A stretch of DNA of 64,000 bases, from contig DAHUXM010000021.1 of the NCBI GenBank assembly GCA_027307165.1, forward strand, positions 124,001-188,000, written 5' to 3'. This DNA comes from Gemmatimonadota bacterium. GTDB lineage: Bacteria > Gemmatimonadota > Gemmatimonadetes > Gemmatimonadales > Gemmatimonadaceae. The notes below the pieces were generated by a model. It saw nothing but the letters and a program-made list of their open reading frames with translations, did not search any database and was not told the DNA's origin. Within the stretch, counting starts at the first letter, position 1, and the number at the start of each line of letters is the position of its first letter. This document shows, one piece after another, positions 1 through 9,169 of this stretch. The position numbers and the translations under genes are program-made.

Positions 1-473
1 CGGGCGGGAACGCGGTTCGCGCGGATCCAAATGTGACTCCGATGATCGACGTCATGCTCGTTTTGCTGATCATCTTCATGGTCATCATTCCGACGCTGGT
101 GTCGGGCGTCAACGCGCAGCCGCCAGCTGGTCAGAACCTCAAGCCGCACCCGCAACAGGATCAGGACCAGCTTCTTGGTATCGACAATCAGGGCCAGTAT
201 TATCTCAATCGCAGTGCGATCCCGAATGCGTCACTCAGTACCGCTCTCACCGACATCTACAGCAAGCGCACCGAGGACAAGATTCTCTACGTCAAGGCTG
301 ACAAGAATCTCGACTACGGCAAGATCCTCGACGCGCTCGACATTGCGGCAAAGAGTGGCGTTCGCATGACGGCCATGGTCACGGACCAGCAGGCTGGCAC
401 GCATTCGTTGATTCCGAGTGATAACATCGAGGCGACAAGCGCTGGCACGCCGAGCAGCGGGGGACCAAAGTAA
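1..473 (+). CDS. ExbD/TolR biopolymer transport protein, 5' truncated by window edge
   Basis: The reading frame is open from base 3 and has no start inside the window before the conserved motif, so the gene begins upstream. The visible 156 residues start just before the single membrane helix. The segment TPMIDVMLVLLIIFMVI carries the aspartate (in MIDV) that ExbD/TolR proteins use as the proton-responsive residue of the ExbB-ExbD or TolQ-TolR motor. The rest is a periplasmic domain ending in a Gly/Ser/Pro-rich tail. The stop overlaps the start of the next ExbD gene (TAATG). An ExbB/TolQ gene is expected just outside the window; that is inference. ExbD and TolR cannot be told apart from this fragment. 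Confidence 0.93.
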   Translation, partial: GGNAVRADPNVTPMIDVMLVLLIIFMVIIPTLVSGVNAQPPAGQNLKPHPQQDQDQLLGIDNQGQYYLNRSAIPNASLSTALTDIYSKRTEDKILYVKADKNLDYGKILDALDIAAKSGVRMTAMVTDQQAGTHSLIPSDNIEATSAGTPSSGGPK

Positions 474-892
474 TGGCGATGTCAACAGGTGGTGGTCGCG
501 GCGGCTTCACGTCCGAGCCGAATCTGACCCCGATGATCGACGTGTTGCTGGTGCTTCTCATCATCTTCATGGTGATCGTGCCAACGGCGCGGAAGGCGAT
601 CGACGTCCAGCTTCCGGATCCGACTATCCAGCCGACGAGTGCGCCCAGCACCGATCAGATCGTGCTGGAAGTGGGCAAGGACGGCACGTATCTGATCAAC
701 AAGCAGCCGGTCCCTGGCGGGGCGAGCGGCTTGAGCCAGATGATCCACAACACGTTCGACAAGCGGCCCGAGAAGATCATGTTCGTCAAGGGTGATCCGG
801 CTGCCAAGTATCAGCAGATCATCCAGGCGATGGACATCGCTCGTGGCTCTGGTGTACTGGTCATCGGCATAACGCCAAAGTCGACGCAATAA
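473..892 (+). CDS. ExbD/TolR family biopolymer transport protein
   Basis: 139 residues, the usual size of ExbD. A short cytoplasmic head rich in Gly is followed by one transmembrane helix at about residues 18-38 with the conserved NLTPMIDVLLVLLIIFMVI motif, then a periplasmic domain with the typical YLINKQPV and late KGDPAAKYQQI segments. It uses the proton gradient together with an ExbB-type channel to energise a TonB- or Tol-like partner. Its ATG overlaps the stop of the preceding ExbD gene and a TonB-like gene follows after 9 nt, so the three are likely co-transcribed. Two ExbD copies in a row suggest a heteromeric motor. Confidence 0.95.
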   Translation: MAMSTGGGRGGFTSEPNLTPMIDVLLVLLIIFMVIVPTARKAIDVQLPDPTIQPTSAPSTDQIVLEVGKDGTYLINKQPVPGGASGLSQMIHNTFDKRPEKIMFVKGDPAAKYQQIIQAMDIARGSGVLVIGITPKSTQ

Positions 893-901
893 GGGTTTCA
901 C

Positions 902-1687
902 ATGTACCGTCCGCCCGTTGGAATTCCGCGGCGGGAGCAAAAGCGCTGGCAAGGGTGGTTATTCTCCCTGCTGGCGCATTTGCTTTTGCTGCTGTTTCTC
1001 CTTCGTCCAGTGCTGGATTCGGGGATCGATTACGGTCACCGCGATGGAGCCGGTGGTGCCGGCCCCGCGGGCGGCGGTGGCGGTGGCCTGGGCGATAACG
1101 CTGCGCCACGGTTGCGCTTCGTGCAGATCGCGCCGCAGGCAGCGCCTGCGCCAGCTGTAACGCGCACAACTCCGGTCCCGCCGGTGCCAGCTGTACTTCC
1201 GCCAATTCCAACACCTCCCCAGCCAAAGCCGGTGCCGCCTTTAGTTGCGCCGCCGCCGACTGCCGTGACAGGTGCAGCAACAGCGTCTTCCGCGACGGCC
1301 GGCGCAGGCAGCGGTATCGGAAAGACTGGCGGCGCTGGTGCCGGTCCTGGCAGCGGCGGCGGTGTCGGGTCGGGCGAGGGGCCGGGCAAGGGAAGCGGCG
1401 TTGGGCCCGGCACGGGAGGCGGCGCAGCAAAGAACTATCCGCCGACGCTCAAGCAGTTCGTGCTCCCTCCACTCCCGACTCCCGCGAGCGTGCGCGGATT
1501 CAAGCTCACTGCCTGGTTCGACGTCGACTCCACCGGCAAGGCCACACTGCTGCGCTTCACGCCAACTCCCGACCGCGGCTACAACGACAGAGTGCGCGAG
1601 ACGCTGCTCGCGCTGCGATTCCGGCCCGCGGTTCGGGCCGATGGTGTCGCTATCCGCGACACGGTGGACATCCAGGTTCTCTTCTAA
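902..1687 (+). CDS. TonB-like energy transducer
   Basis: 261 residues with classic TonB layout: a basic N-terminus, one signal-anchor helix at about residues 19-35, a very long Pro/Gly-rich spacer (about 50-175, including a Gly-Ser-Gly run) and a C-terminal domain of about 80 residues (about 180-261) with the FDVDSTGKATLLRF and LLALRFRPA signatures of TonB C-terminal domains. It would span the periplasm and pass energy from the ExbD motor to outer-membrane receptors. ATG at 902 has AAGGG upstream. A TolA-type role is the alternative; the C-terminus looks more like TonB. Confidence 0.85.
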   Translation: MYRPPVGIPRREQKRWQGWLFSLLAHLLLLLFLLRPVLDSGIDYGHRDGAGGAGPAGGGGGGLGDNAAPRLRFVQIAPQAAPAPAVTRTTPVPPVPAVLPPIPTPPQPKPVPPLVAPPPTAVTGAATASSATAGAGSGIGKTGGAGAGPGSGGGVGSGEGPGKGSGVGPGTGGGAAKNYPPTLKQFVLPPLPTPASVRGFKLTAWFDVDSTGKATLLRFTPTPDRGYNDRVRETLLALRFRPAVRADGVAIRDTVDIQVLF

Positions 1688-1719
1688 CCCCCTGTTCACC
1701 AGCAATCATCTTTGTGAGA

Positions 1720-1748
1720 ACTACGCAAAGTGGTCAGTATTGCGTAGT
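1720..1748. promoter_or_regulatory. Inverted repeat in the leader of the amino-acid permease gene
   Basis: In the 210-base gap before the permease, ACTACGCAA (1720-1728) and TTGCGTAGT (1740-1748) form perfect 9-bp arms around an 11-base spacer. There is no T-run after the right arm, so it does not look like a terminator. The size and spacing suit a dimeric repressor operator about 150 bases before the permease start, but no regulator is identified. I see no convincing promoter pair near it. Confidence 0.3.
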
Positions 1749-1897
1749 ACTCTGTGAAGTAAAGCAGCCGCGCGCACACATCCTCGTACGCGTCGCGAGA
1801 GTCTAGCCTCTCTCTGCGCGGAGCGTTACATTCACGCGAATTTTCCGCTCTGCTCATACATAAATGCAGAGCGCCGACCCGGAGCCGGAGGGCATGG

Positions 1898-3409
1898 GTG
1901 AGCAATAAAACCAGCCGTTCCGGTACCGGAACGGATACGGCCACGGCCGAACCCAATTTCGTCAAGGCGATGACCCTGACCGACGCCACGATGCTCGTGG
2001 CGGGGACAATGATCGGGTCGGGCATCTTTATCGTTTCCGCAGACATCGCGCGAAAGGTCCAGTCGCCATTCTGGCTCATCGCAGTCTGGGTCCTCACTGG
2101 AGTCATCACGCTGCTCGGCGCACTCGCCTACGGCGAGCTTGCCGCGATGTTCCCGCGAGCGGGCGGACAATATGTATTTCTTCGTGAATCCATGGGTCCA
2201 GTCGTAGGATTTCTCTACGGTTGGACTCTTTTCGTTGTCATTCAAACGGGCACGATCGCAGCGGTCGCCGTCGCGTTCGGAAAGTTTCTCGGCGTGCTCT
2301 GGCCGGCGATGACGCCGGATCTGTACTCGTGGTTTCCGCATTTCTCGTTCACGCTCACGGGCGCACCGGTGGATGTCGGACTGTCGCCACAGCGTCTCAT
2401 CGCACTGGTCACGGTGTGGGTACTCACCTGGATCAATCTTCGGGGCGTGCGTGAAGGGAAGCTCGTTCAGACGACGCTGACGATTGCCAAGGTGGGCGTC
2501 CTCGCCCTTCTCGTCATTCTCGGACTCACCATCGGGCGCAACGCGACAGCCATACTCGCGAACTTCTCCCCGGGTAATTTCGCGCCACACGTCGATCTCA
2601 ACGGAGCGTTCGTAGTTGCGTTCGGTGCGGCTATGGTCGGCTCGCTCTTCTCCAGCGACTCGTGGAACAACGTGACGTTCGCTGCTGCCGAAGTTCAAAA
2701 TCCCAAGCGCAACCTTCCGCTGTCGCTCGCGATCGGCGCGGGGATGGTGACGGTTCTCTACATTCTCGGCAACTTTGCATATCTAAGCGTGCTTCCGCTG
2801 CACGGTACGGCCAATGGTGCGACGGTGCTCGCGCGCGGTATCCAGTTCGCCACCCAGGATCGCGTCGGGACGGCAACTGCCGAAGTGATTTTCGGGGCCG
2901 CTGGCGGGAGCATAGTCGCGGCGGCGATTCTCATATCGACATTCGGTTGCAACAACGGGCTCATCCTGTCGGGTGCCCGCGTGTACTGGGCGATGGCACG
3001 CGACCGTCTCTTCTTCGCTCGCGCGGGCACACTGAGCGCACGCGAAGTCCCCGCATTCGGACTGGTCACCCAGGCGATCTGGACCAGCTTCCTGTGTCTC
3101 ACCGGGACGTACAACCAGCTGCTGGCATATGTGATCTTTGCCCAGCTGCTCTTCTACGCCGCGACGACCACGGGTCTTTTCGTGCTGCGTCGCACGCGTC
3201 CCAACGCCGAGCGTCCGTACAAGGCGATCGGGTACCCCGTGCTGCCGGCGCTGTATGTGGTGCTGGCCCTGGCGGTTGCTCTCACTCTCCTGCTGGCTCC
3301 GGATACGAGAACGCAGTCCGTGGCCGGGCTGATCATCGTTCTCGTTGGTGTTCCTGTGTACTTTCTGTGGCGCGGTGTAGCGGGCGACGCTGCGCGCAAT
3401 ACTGAATGA
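1898..3409 (+). CDS. APC-family amino acid permease
   Basis: 503 residues, about 12 hydrophobic segments. The first helix carries the APC substrate-binding motif GTMIGSGIF (about residues 36-44), and the next loop has AYGELAAMFPRAGGQYVFLRE, typical of amino acid/polyamine permeases of the LAT/serine-exchanger type. Cytoplasmic membrane uptake or exchange of amino acids is the family role; the substrate is not readable from sequence. The start is GTG at 1898, chosen because GGAGGG sits 5 bases upstream and the nearby ATG at 1894 runs into a stop after four codons. It is followed after 34 bases by the pyrophosphatase gene. Confidence 0.88.
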   Translation: MSNKTSRSGTGTDTATAEPNFVKAMTLTDATMLVAGTMIGSGIFIVSADIARKVQSPFWLIAVWVLTGVITLLGALAYGELAAMFPRAGGQYVFLRESMGPVVGFLYGWTLFVVIQTGTIAAVAVAFGKFLGVLWPAMTPDLYSWFPHFSFTLTGAPVDVGLSPQRLIALVTVWVLTWINLRGVREGKLVQTTLTIAKVGVLALLVILGLTIGRNATAILANFSPGNFAPHVDLNGAFVVAFGAAMVGSLFSSDSWNNVTFAAAEVQNPKRNLPLSLAIGAGMVTVLYILGNFAYLSVLPLHGTANGATVLARGIQFATQDRVGTATAEVIFGAAGGSIVAAAILISTFGCNNGLILSGARVYWAMARDRLFFARAGTLSAREVPAFGLVTQAIWTSFLCLTGTYNQLLAYVIFAQLLFYAATTTGLFVLRRTRPNAERPYKAIGYPVLPALYVVLALAVALTLLLAPDTRTQSVAGLIIVLVGVPVYFLWRGVAGDAARNTE

Positions 3410-3443
3410 CAGCTCCCGCTTCAGTCCTCATCACCGACCGTTC

Positions 3444-5600
3444 ATGACCGTTTCGCAATCATCGCTCCTCTGGATCGTACTCGGCTGCAGCGCATTCGCA
3501 CTGCTCTTCGCGATCTGGCTTTCAAGATGGGTTCTGTCGCGCGGGCGCGGCAACGCCGACATGCAGAAAATTTCGGACGCCATTCAGCAGGGCGCCGAGG
3601 CGTATCTGGCGCGACAGTACAAGACAATCGCCGCACTCGCGCTGGTTGTTGCGATCGTGTTGGCGCTTGGTTACGGCGTGCTGAGGACAAGCATTCCGAC
3701 CGATCCGGTGAGCAGCTCGACGCTGCTCGCGATCTACATAACGTTGTCGTTCCTGCTTGGCGCCCTCAGCTCCGGCATTGCGGGATACATGGGGATGTGG
3801 ATCTCGATACGAGCCAACATCCGTGTCGCCGCGGCTGCTACCACGTCACTGAACGGTGCGCTTCAGACTGCGCTTCGGTCCGGTGCGGTGTCGGGACTCT
3901 TCACCGTTGCGATGAGTCTGGCCGGCGTGGGCGGGCTCTTTGCCGTGATCAACAACTTCGTGCCGCCGGGTCTCGCACCCGATGTGTGGGCACAGCGAAT
4001 CCCTTATCTCATCGTCGGCTACGGCTTCGGCGCCTCGTTCGTGGCACTGTTCGCGCAGCTGGGCGGTGGTATCTACACCAAGGCCGCCGACGTCGGCGCA
4101 GATCTGGTCGGCAAGGTTGAGGCCGGCATTCCTGAAGATGACCCGCGCAATCCGGCGGTGATCGCCGATCTCGTCGGTGACAACGTCGGCGATTGCGCCG
4201 GCCGTGGCGCCGACCTGTTCGAGAGCATCGCTGCGGAGAACATCGGCGCGATGATTCTTGGCGTGATTCTGTTCAGTCAGTTCGGCATCGCAGGTATCCT
4301 GTTCCCGCTCGTGATCGGTGGACTCGGGCTGCTGTGCTCGATCATCGGAGTGATGTCTGTTCGCACGCGCGAAGATGCGGATCCGATGCAGGCGCTGAAC
4401 CGCGGGTACTACGTGACGGCAGCGCTCGTGACGATCGTATTCTTCTTTGCGACTCGCTGGCTGCTCAATCCGATCTCCGCCCCGGATGCGTGGTGGCACT
4501 TCTTCATCTGCGGAATGATCGGCATCGCGACATCCATCGCGTTCGTCTTCATCACGCAGTACTACACCGAGTATCGCTACCGCCCGGTGCTTGGCATCGC
4601 GGAAGCGAGCCAGACGGGACCGGCGACGAACATCATAGCCGGCCTCGCAGTCGGAATGGAGTCGACGGTTCTTCCCGTGATCACGATCGCGATCGCGATC
4701 ATCGCGAGCTATCATCTCGGCGAGGCGAGTGGAGTTGCGCAGGCGGGCCTGTTCGGTACCGCCGTCGCTACAATGGGAATGCTCGGCACGGCGGGTTACA
4801 TCCTGGCAATGGATGTCTTCGGACCCATCACCGACAACGCTGGCGGCATCGTCGAGATGTCCAAGCAGCCGGAAGAGATCCGCAACATCACTGACCGGCT
4901 TGATTCTGTCGGCAATACCACCAAGGCGCTCACCAAGGGTTACGCGATCGGGTCCGCGGCACTGGCGGCGTTCCTGCTATTCTCCGCATATCTCGACGAA
5001 GTTCGCAACTATCGCGGCGGGGTTCCGATCAAGGTCGATCTGGCGCGTCCCGAAGTGTTCGTCGCCGGTCTGCTTGGCGCGATGCTTGTGTTCTGGTTCT
5101 CGTCGCTGGCGCTCACAGCAGTACGCAAGGCCGCATCGTCGGTGATCACGGAAGTGCGTCGCCAGTTCCGCGAGCGTCCGGGCATCATGCTCGGAACCGA
5201 AAGTCCGGATTACGGAACTGCTGTGGACATCGTGACAGTTGGCGCGTTGAAGGCGATGATCGCCCCCGGTGCACTTGTAGTGTTGTTCCCGATCGCTGTC
5301 GGACTGGTATTCAAGCAGTTCGGCGTTGGTGCGGAAGCAGTTGCAGCGTTCCTCATGATCGGTACTATCGCCGGAATTCTCATGGCGGGCTTCCTGAACA
5401 ACGGTGGCGGCGCGTGGGACAATGCGAAGAAGTACATCGAGACCGGTGCATACGGCGGCAAACGGTCAGACGCACATAAGGCGGCAGTCGTCGGCGACAC
5501 GGTCGGTGATCCGTTCAAGGACACGGCTGGCCCGTCGCTGCACGTGCTCATCAAGCTGTTGAGCACGATCACTCTGGTTCTTGCACCGCTGTTCATTTGA
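3444..5600 (+). CDS. hppA: Membrane-bound H+-translocating pyrophosphatase, K+-independent type
   Basis: 718 residues, about 16 membrane helices. The pyrophosphate-binding core DVGADLVGKVE, then DDPRNPAVIADLVGDNVGD and CAGRGADLFES, is intact, and the late acidic motif VGDTVGDPFKDTAGPS is present. The enzyme hydrolyses cytoplasmic PPi and pumps protons out. At the site that sets potassium dependence (GNTTKALTKG) Lys494 and Thr497 replace the two alanines of K+-dependent enzymes, so this should be the K+-independent proton-pumping class; that is inference from the known signature. Its stop TGA overlaps the ATG of a downstream permease, suggesting coupled translation of a proton pump with transporters that could use the gradient. 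Confidence 0.96.
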   Translation: MTVSQSSLLWIVLGCSAFALLFAIWLSRWVLSRGRGNADMQKISDAIQQGAEAYLARQYKTIAALALVVAIVLALGYGVLRTSIPTDPVSSSTLLAIYITLSFLLGALSSGIAGYMGMWISIRANIRVAAAATTSLNGALQTALRSGAVSGLFTVAMSLAGVGGLFAVINNFVPPGLAPDVWAQRIPYLIVGYGFGASFVALFAQLGGGIYTKAADVGADLVGKVEAGIPEDDPRNPAVIADLVGDNVGDCAGRGADLFESIAAENIGAMILGVILFSQFGIAGILFPLVIGGLGLLCSIIGVMSVRTREDADPMQALNRGYYVTAALVTIVFFFATRWLLNPISAPDAWWHFFICGMIGIATSIAFVFITQYYTEYRYRPVLGIAEASQTGPATNIIAGLAVGMESTVLPVITIAIAIIASYHLGEASGVAQAGLFGTAVATMGMLGTAGYILAMDVFGPITDNAGGIVEMSKQPEEIRNITDRLDSVGNTTKALTKGYAIGSAALAAFLLFSAYLDEVRNYRGGVPIKVDLARPEVFVAGLLGAMLVFWFSSLALTAVRKAASSVITEVRRQFRERPGIMLGTESPDYGTAVDIVTVGALKAMIAPGALVVLFPIAVGLVFKQFGVGAEAVAAFLMIGTIAGILMAGFLNNGGGAWDNAKKYIETGAYGGKRSDAHKAAVVGDTVGDPFKDTAGPSLHVLIKLLSTITLVLAPLFI

Positions 5601-7153
5601 TGCGGGGCCTGTTTGCACGCAAGTCCGTTGCGGACTTCGAGGCGGACGTCGTTTCACATGGCGGGCTAAAACGCACGCTTGGCAAGTGGCACCTGACTGC
5701 TCTCGGCGTCGGTGCCACGATTGGCGCGGGAATCTTTGTCACCACCGGAACCGCCATCGTTGGCGATCCGTTGCGTCCCGGCGCCGGACCTGCGATCATC
5801 TTTTCGTTCCTGCTGACCGCGGTCGCGTGCGGCTTTGCGGCGCTGTGCTACGCTGAGTTTGCCGCGATGGTACCGATCTCGGGTTCCGCTTATACGTACG
5901 CATATGCGGCGCTTGGTGAGTTCATCGCGTGGATAATCGGCTGGGATCTGGTCATAGAATACGCCGTCGGCAACATCGGCGTCGCGATCGGCTGGTCCGG
6001 CTACTTTCGAGAGTTGATCGCGCATTTTGGCTGGAGTCTCCCGTCGTGGCTGGCGACAGATTATCGATCCGCGCATTCCGCGTTCGTTCAGTTGGGCGCC
6101 GCGGGCAGCACGGTGGACGCGACTACGCGTTACATCGCATCAGCGTGGACATCCGCGCCTCACGTTCTCGGCCTTCCGCTGATCATCAATCTCCCCGCCG
6201 CGGCGGTTGTCGCGCTGATAACGATCGTTCTGGTGATCGGCATCAAGGAGTCGGCAGATGCCAACAACGCGATGGTGCTTCTCAAGGTCGGGATCATACT
6301 GTTCTTCATCGCGGTTGGGCTCTTCCTGATCCACCCTTCCAACTGGACCAATCCAGCGACCGGCGGCTTCGTGCCGAACGGCATGGCGGGCATCAGCGCG
6401 GCGGCTGCGATTATCTTCTTCAGCTACATCGGCTTCGACGCCGTATCCACGGCTGCGGAGGAGACGCGCAACCCGGGCAAGGACATGCCGTTCGGCATCA
6501 TCATGAGTCTCGTGGTGACGACGCTGCTCTACATCGCGATCTCGGTGGTGATGACTGGAATGGCACCGTGGCAGCAGCTGGGAACGGCCGAGCCGATGAT
6601 CACCGCGCTCAGGTACGCCGCAGGACCGCCGGCACTTCTCAACGCGTCGCGATTCATCGTCGCGCTTGGTGCCGTGATAGCGATGGGCAGCGTGCTCCTG
6701 GTCTTTCAGCTCGGGCAACCGCGAATCTTCTTCTCGATGGCACGCGACGGACTGCTTCCTCCGGTGCTCGCGAAAGTTCATCCACGTTACAAGACGCCGT
6801 ACGTCGGCACGATCATAACGGGGATCTTCGTAGCCGTCTTTGCCGCATTTGCGAACATCGCCGAAGTGGTCGATCTCACGAATATCGGGACGCTATTTGC
6901 GTTCGTGCTGGTGTCGGCGGGCGTGATCGTCCTTCGCCGAACCGATCCGGACCGACCGCGGCCGTTCCGCGTGCCGTGGGTTCCGTTCACGCCGTTGATC
7001 TCCATCGTGGCGTGCTTCTATCTCATGACGCAGTTGCCGGGTATCACCTGGATTCGCTTTATCATCTGGCTCGCTGTGGGCCTCGTACTCTACTTCACTT
7101 ACGGCTATGGCCACTCGACGCTGCGTAACCGCCGGGTGAACGGCCATGGATAG
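5600..7153 (+). CDS. APC-family (cationic amino acid transporter-like) permease
   Basis: 517 residues with 12 or more membrane helices. GVGATIGAGIFVTTG near the N-terminus is the APC first-helix binding motif, and the sequence IIFFSYIGFDAVSTAAEETRNP is characteristic of the CAT/YfnA branch of bacterial amino acid permeases. The ATG at 5600 overlaps the hppA stop (TGATG); a TTG one codon earlier is possible but less likely. It overlaps the next gene, a DAACS symporter, by 8 bases. The cluster therefore couples a PPi-driven proton pump with amino acid uptake systems. The exact substrate cannot be told. Confidence 0.9.
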   Translation: MRGLFARKSVADFEADVVSHGGLKRTLGKWHLTALGVGATIGAGIFVTTGTAIVGDPLRPGAGPAIIFSFLLTAVACGFAALCYAEFAAMVPISGSAYTYAYAALGEFIAWIIGWDLVIEYAVGNIGVAIGWSGYFRELIAHFGWSLPSWLATDYRSAHSAFVQLGAAGSTVDATTRYIASAWTSAPHVLGLPLIINLPAAAVVALITIVLVIGIKESADANNAMVLLKVGIILFFIAVGLFLIHPSNWTNPATGGFVPNGMAGISAAAAIIFFSYIGFDAVSTAAEETRNPGKDMPFGIIMSLVVTTLLYIAISVVMTGMAPWQQLGTAEPMITALRYAAGPPALLNASRFIVALGAVIAMGSVLLVFQLGQPRIFFSMARDGLLPPVLAKVHPRYKTPYVGTIITGIFVAVFAAFANIAEVVDLTNIGTLFAFVLVSAGVIVLRRTDPDRPRPFRVPWVPFTPLISIVACFYLMTQLPGITWIRFIIWLAVGLVLYFTYGYGHSTLRNRRVNGHG

Positions 7154-8423
7154 CGCAGGATCCGACAAGAGCTCGACGACGCGGCGCGGTCTGCGGCGCG
7201 TCTCGCTGACGCAGTGGATTGTCATCGCAGCAATAGTCGGGATCATCATCGGGATCGCGTTCCCGGCATTCGCGGTCAAGCTGGATCCGTTGTCGCAGAT
7301 CTTCCTGCGCATGATCAAGTCGCTGATCGTACCGCTGATCTTCGCCACGCTCGTGGTGGGCATTGCCGGTCACGGCGACGACATGGCCAAGGTGGGCCGC
7401 CTCGCGCTGAGGTCTCTGATCTATTTCGAGCTCGTGACGACCGGCGCGCTCGTTATCGGATTGACTGCAGTCAACGTCCTCAAGCCTGGAATCGGCGTGT
7501 CGCTGGGCGGCGCGACCGCGGCCACAGGGACCGAGCTTGCGTCGCACCCGGTTACATTCGGTGGTGTGCTGGAGCACATGGTCCCGCAGAGCTTTTTCGA
7601 AGCTGCTTACCATAACGAAGTTCTGCAGATCGTGTTCTTCGCGATTCTGTTCGCGGTGGCGCTCACGCGGCAGAAGGGCGAAAAGAAGAAGTTGATGCTG
7701 GACTTCTGCGCCGCGACGTCGGATTTGATGTTCAAGTTCACGGAGATCGTGATGGCGTATGCACCCATCGGTATCGGTGCAGCACTCGCCGTTACGGTCG
7801 GCCACAGCGGGATCGGTGTGCTGCTCGGCCTCGGCAAGCTCGTGGCGACGCTCTACGGCGCGCTGATCGTATTCGCGCTCGTCGTGCTGCTGCCGATAGC
7901 GGTTCTCACCCGCATTCCGCTCAAGGCATTCCTTCGCTCCGTACGGGCACCTGCGCTGATCGCTTTCTCGACTGCGTCCTCCGAAGCAGCGCTCCCGCTG
8001 GCGATGGAGAACATGGAAGCGATGGGCGTTCCGGCGCGCATCGTGGCGTTCGTGATGCCAACGGGATATTCGTTCAATCTCGACGGAAGCACGCTGTATC
8101 TGGCGGTCGCGTCGGTATTCGCCGCGCAGGCTGGCGGAATCCACATGACACTCGGTCAGCAGATCGTGATGATGCTGACGCTCATGCTCACGAGCAAGGG
8201 TGTCGCAGCCGTGCCGCGCGCATCTCTCGTGATTCTGTCCGGCGCGCTCACCATGTTTGGATTGCCGCTTCAGGCCGTCGCGGTGATACTCGGCGTCGAC
8301 GCATTCATGGACATGGCGCGGACGTCTGTGAATCTCATCGGCAATTGCCTCGCGAGCGCCGTGATGGCGCGATGGGAAGGGGAGCTCGCACCGGCAGCCA
8401 AGACGGACGCGGTGACGGCGTAG
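7146..8423 (+). CDS. Dicarboxylate/amino acid:cation symporter (DAACS family)
   Basis: 425 residues. Family marks are all visible: the serine-rich hairpin FSTASSEAALP (about residues 277-287), the MPTGYSFNLDGSTLY substrate/cation motif, TSKGVAAVPRAS, and the helix 8 signature DMARTSVNLIGNCLAS. These belong to the GltP/DctA fold, which imports glutamate, aspartate or C4-dicarboxylates with H+ or Na+. ATG at 7146 overlaps the end of the upstream permease by 8 bases. It closes the hppA-permease-symporter set; no terminator hairpin with a T-run follows. Confidence 0.93.
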   Translation: MDSAGSDKSSTTRRGLRRVSLTQWIVIAAIVGIIIGIAFPAFAVKLDPLSQIFLRMIKSLIVPLIFATLVVGIAGHGDDMAKVGRLALRSLIYFELVTTGALVIGLTAVNVLKPGIGVSLGGATAATGTELASHPVTFGGVLEHMVPQSFFEAAYHNEVLQIVFFAILFAVALTRQKGEKKKLMLDFCAATSDLMFKFTEIVMAYAPIGIGAALAVTVGHSGIGVLLGLGKLVATLYGALIVFALVVLLPIAVLTRIPLKAFLRSVRAPALIAFSTASSEAALPLAMENMEAMGVPARIVAFVMPTGYSFNLDGSTLYLAVASVFAAQAGGIHMTLGQQIVMMLTLMLTSKGVAAVPRASLVILSGALTMFGLPLQAVAVILGVDAFMDMARTSVNLIGNCLASAVMARWEGELAPAAKTDAVTA

Positions 8424-8555
8424 GCGCCGTTACCGCCGTCGCCGGTCGCACGAAACTGCTCGAGCGCCTCCAGCGCTGATACACCCGCGCCCCGGTTGAC
8501 ACCACAGGTTTGTGGTCATGTCCACTTGCCCACTCGGCGCCGAGGAGCGTATCGT

Positions 8556-9128
8556 ATGGCCATGGTCACCGCCGATACTGAACGGAAACATTGGACCGCA
8601 GCTGAGCTGCGGGCGATTCCGGACGATCGGAACCGCTACGAGATCATCGACGGTGATCTGTTCGTGACGCCATCGCCATCGTGGTCACACCAGATTTTGT
8701 CCCAGGAAATCTTCCAGCTCCTTCATCCCTACACGGCGACGCACCAGATCGGGCAGATACTCTGGGCACCCGCTGATATCGCCCTGGCCGACGACACAGT
8801 GGTTGAGCCCGACCTGTTTGTTGTTCCGCTGGTCGGCGGGAAGCTGTCTCACTCTTGGGAACAGGTGGGCCGGCTATTGCTCGTTATTGAGATTCTCTCC
8901 CCGAGTACAGCGCGAATGGACCGAACTGTGAAGCGGCGCAGGTATCAGCGCGAAGGCGTCCCGGAGTATTGGATCGTCGACGGAAATGCACGGTTGGTGG
9001 AGCGCTGGCGTCCAGCGGACAATCGGCCGGAGATCCTCACCGAGAATCTTCCATGGCAGCCGGATCCTGCGCTACCAGCGCTGGATATCGACTTGCCCAG
9101 ACTGTTTGCCGTCGTGTTCGGCGAATAA
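8556..9128 (+). CDS. Uma2 family (DUF820) putative restriction-endonuclease-like protein
   Basis: 190 residues. The PD-(D/E)xK-like core is readable: VVEPDLFVVP, then VIEILSPSTARMDRTVKRRRYQ with the conserved Glu and Lys, then GVPEYWIVD. Uma2/DUF820 proteins are single-domain nuclease-fold proteins, abundant in cyanobacteria and other environmental bacteria, with no settled role. The ATG at 8556 was chosen because AGGAG lies 8 bases upstream; an in-frame start at 8496 has no comparable site. It stands alone between the transporter cluster and convergent minus-strand genes. Confidence 0.85.
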   Translation: MAMVTADTERKHWTAAELRAIPDDRNRYEIIDGDLFVTPSPSWSHQILSQEIFQLLHPYTATHQIGQILWAPADIALADDTVVEPDLFVVPLVGGKLSHSWEQVGRLLLVIEILSPSTARMDRTVKRRRYQREGVPEYWIVDGNARLVERWRPADNRPEILTENLPWQPDPALPALDIDLPRLFAVVFGE

Positions 9129-9169
9129 CCGTTGAATGGAGGGCGGAGCGGCCGCTTTCGTGCACCGCG

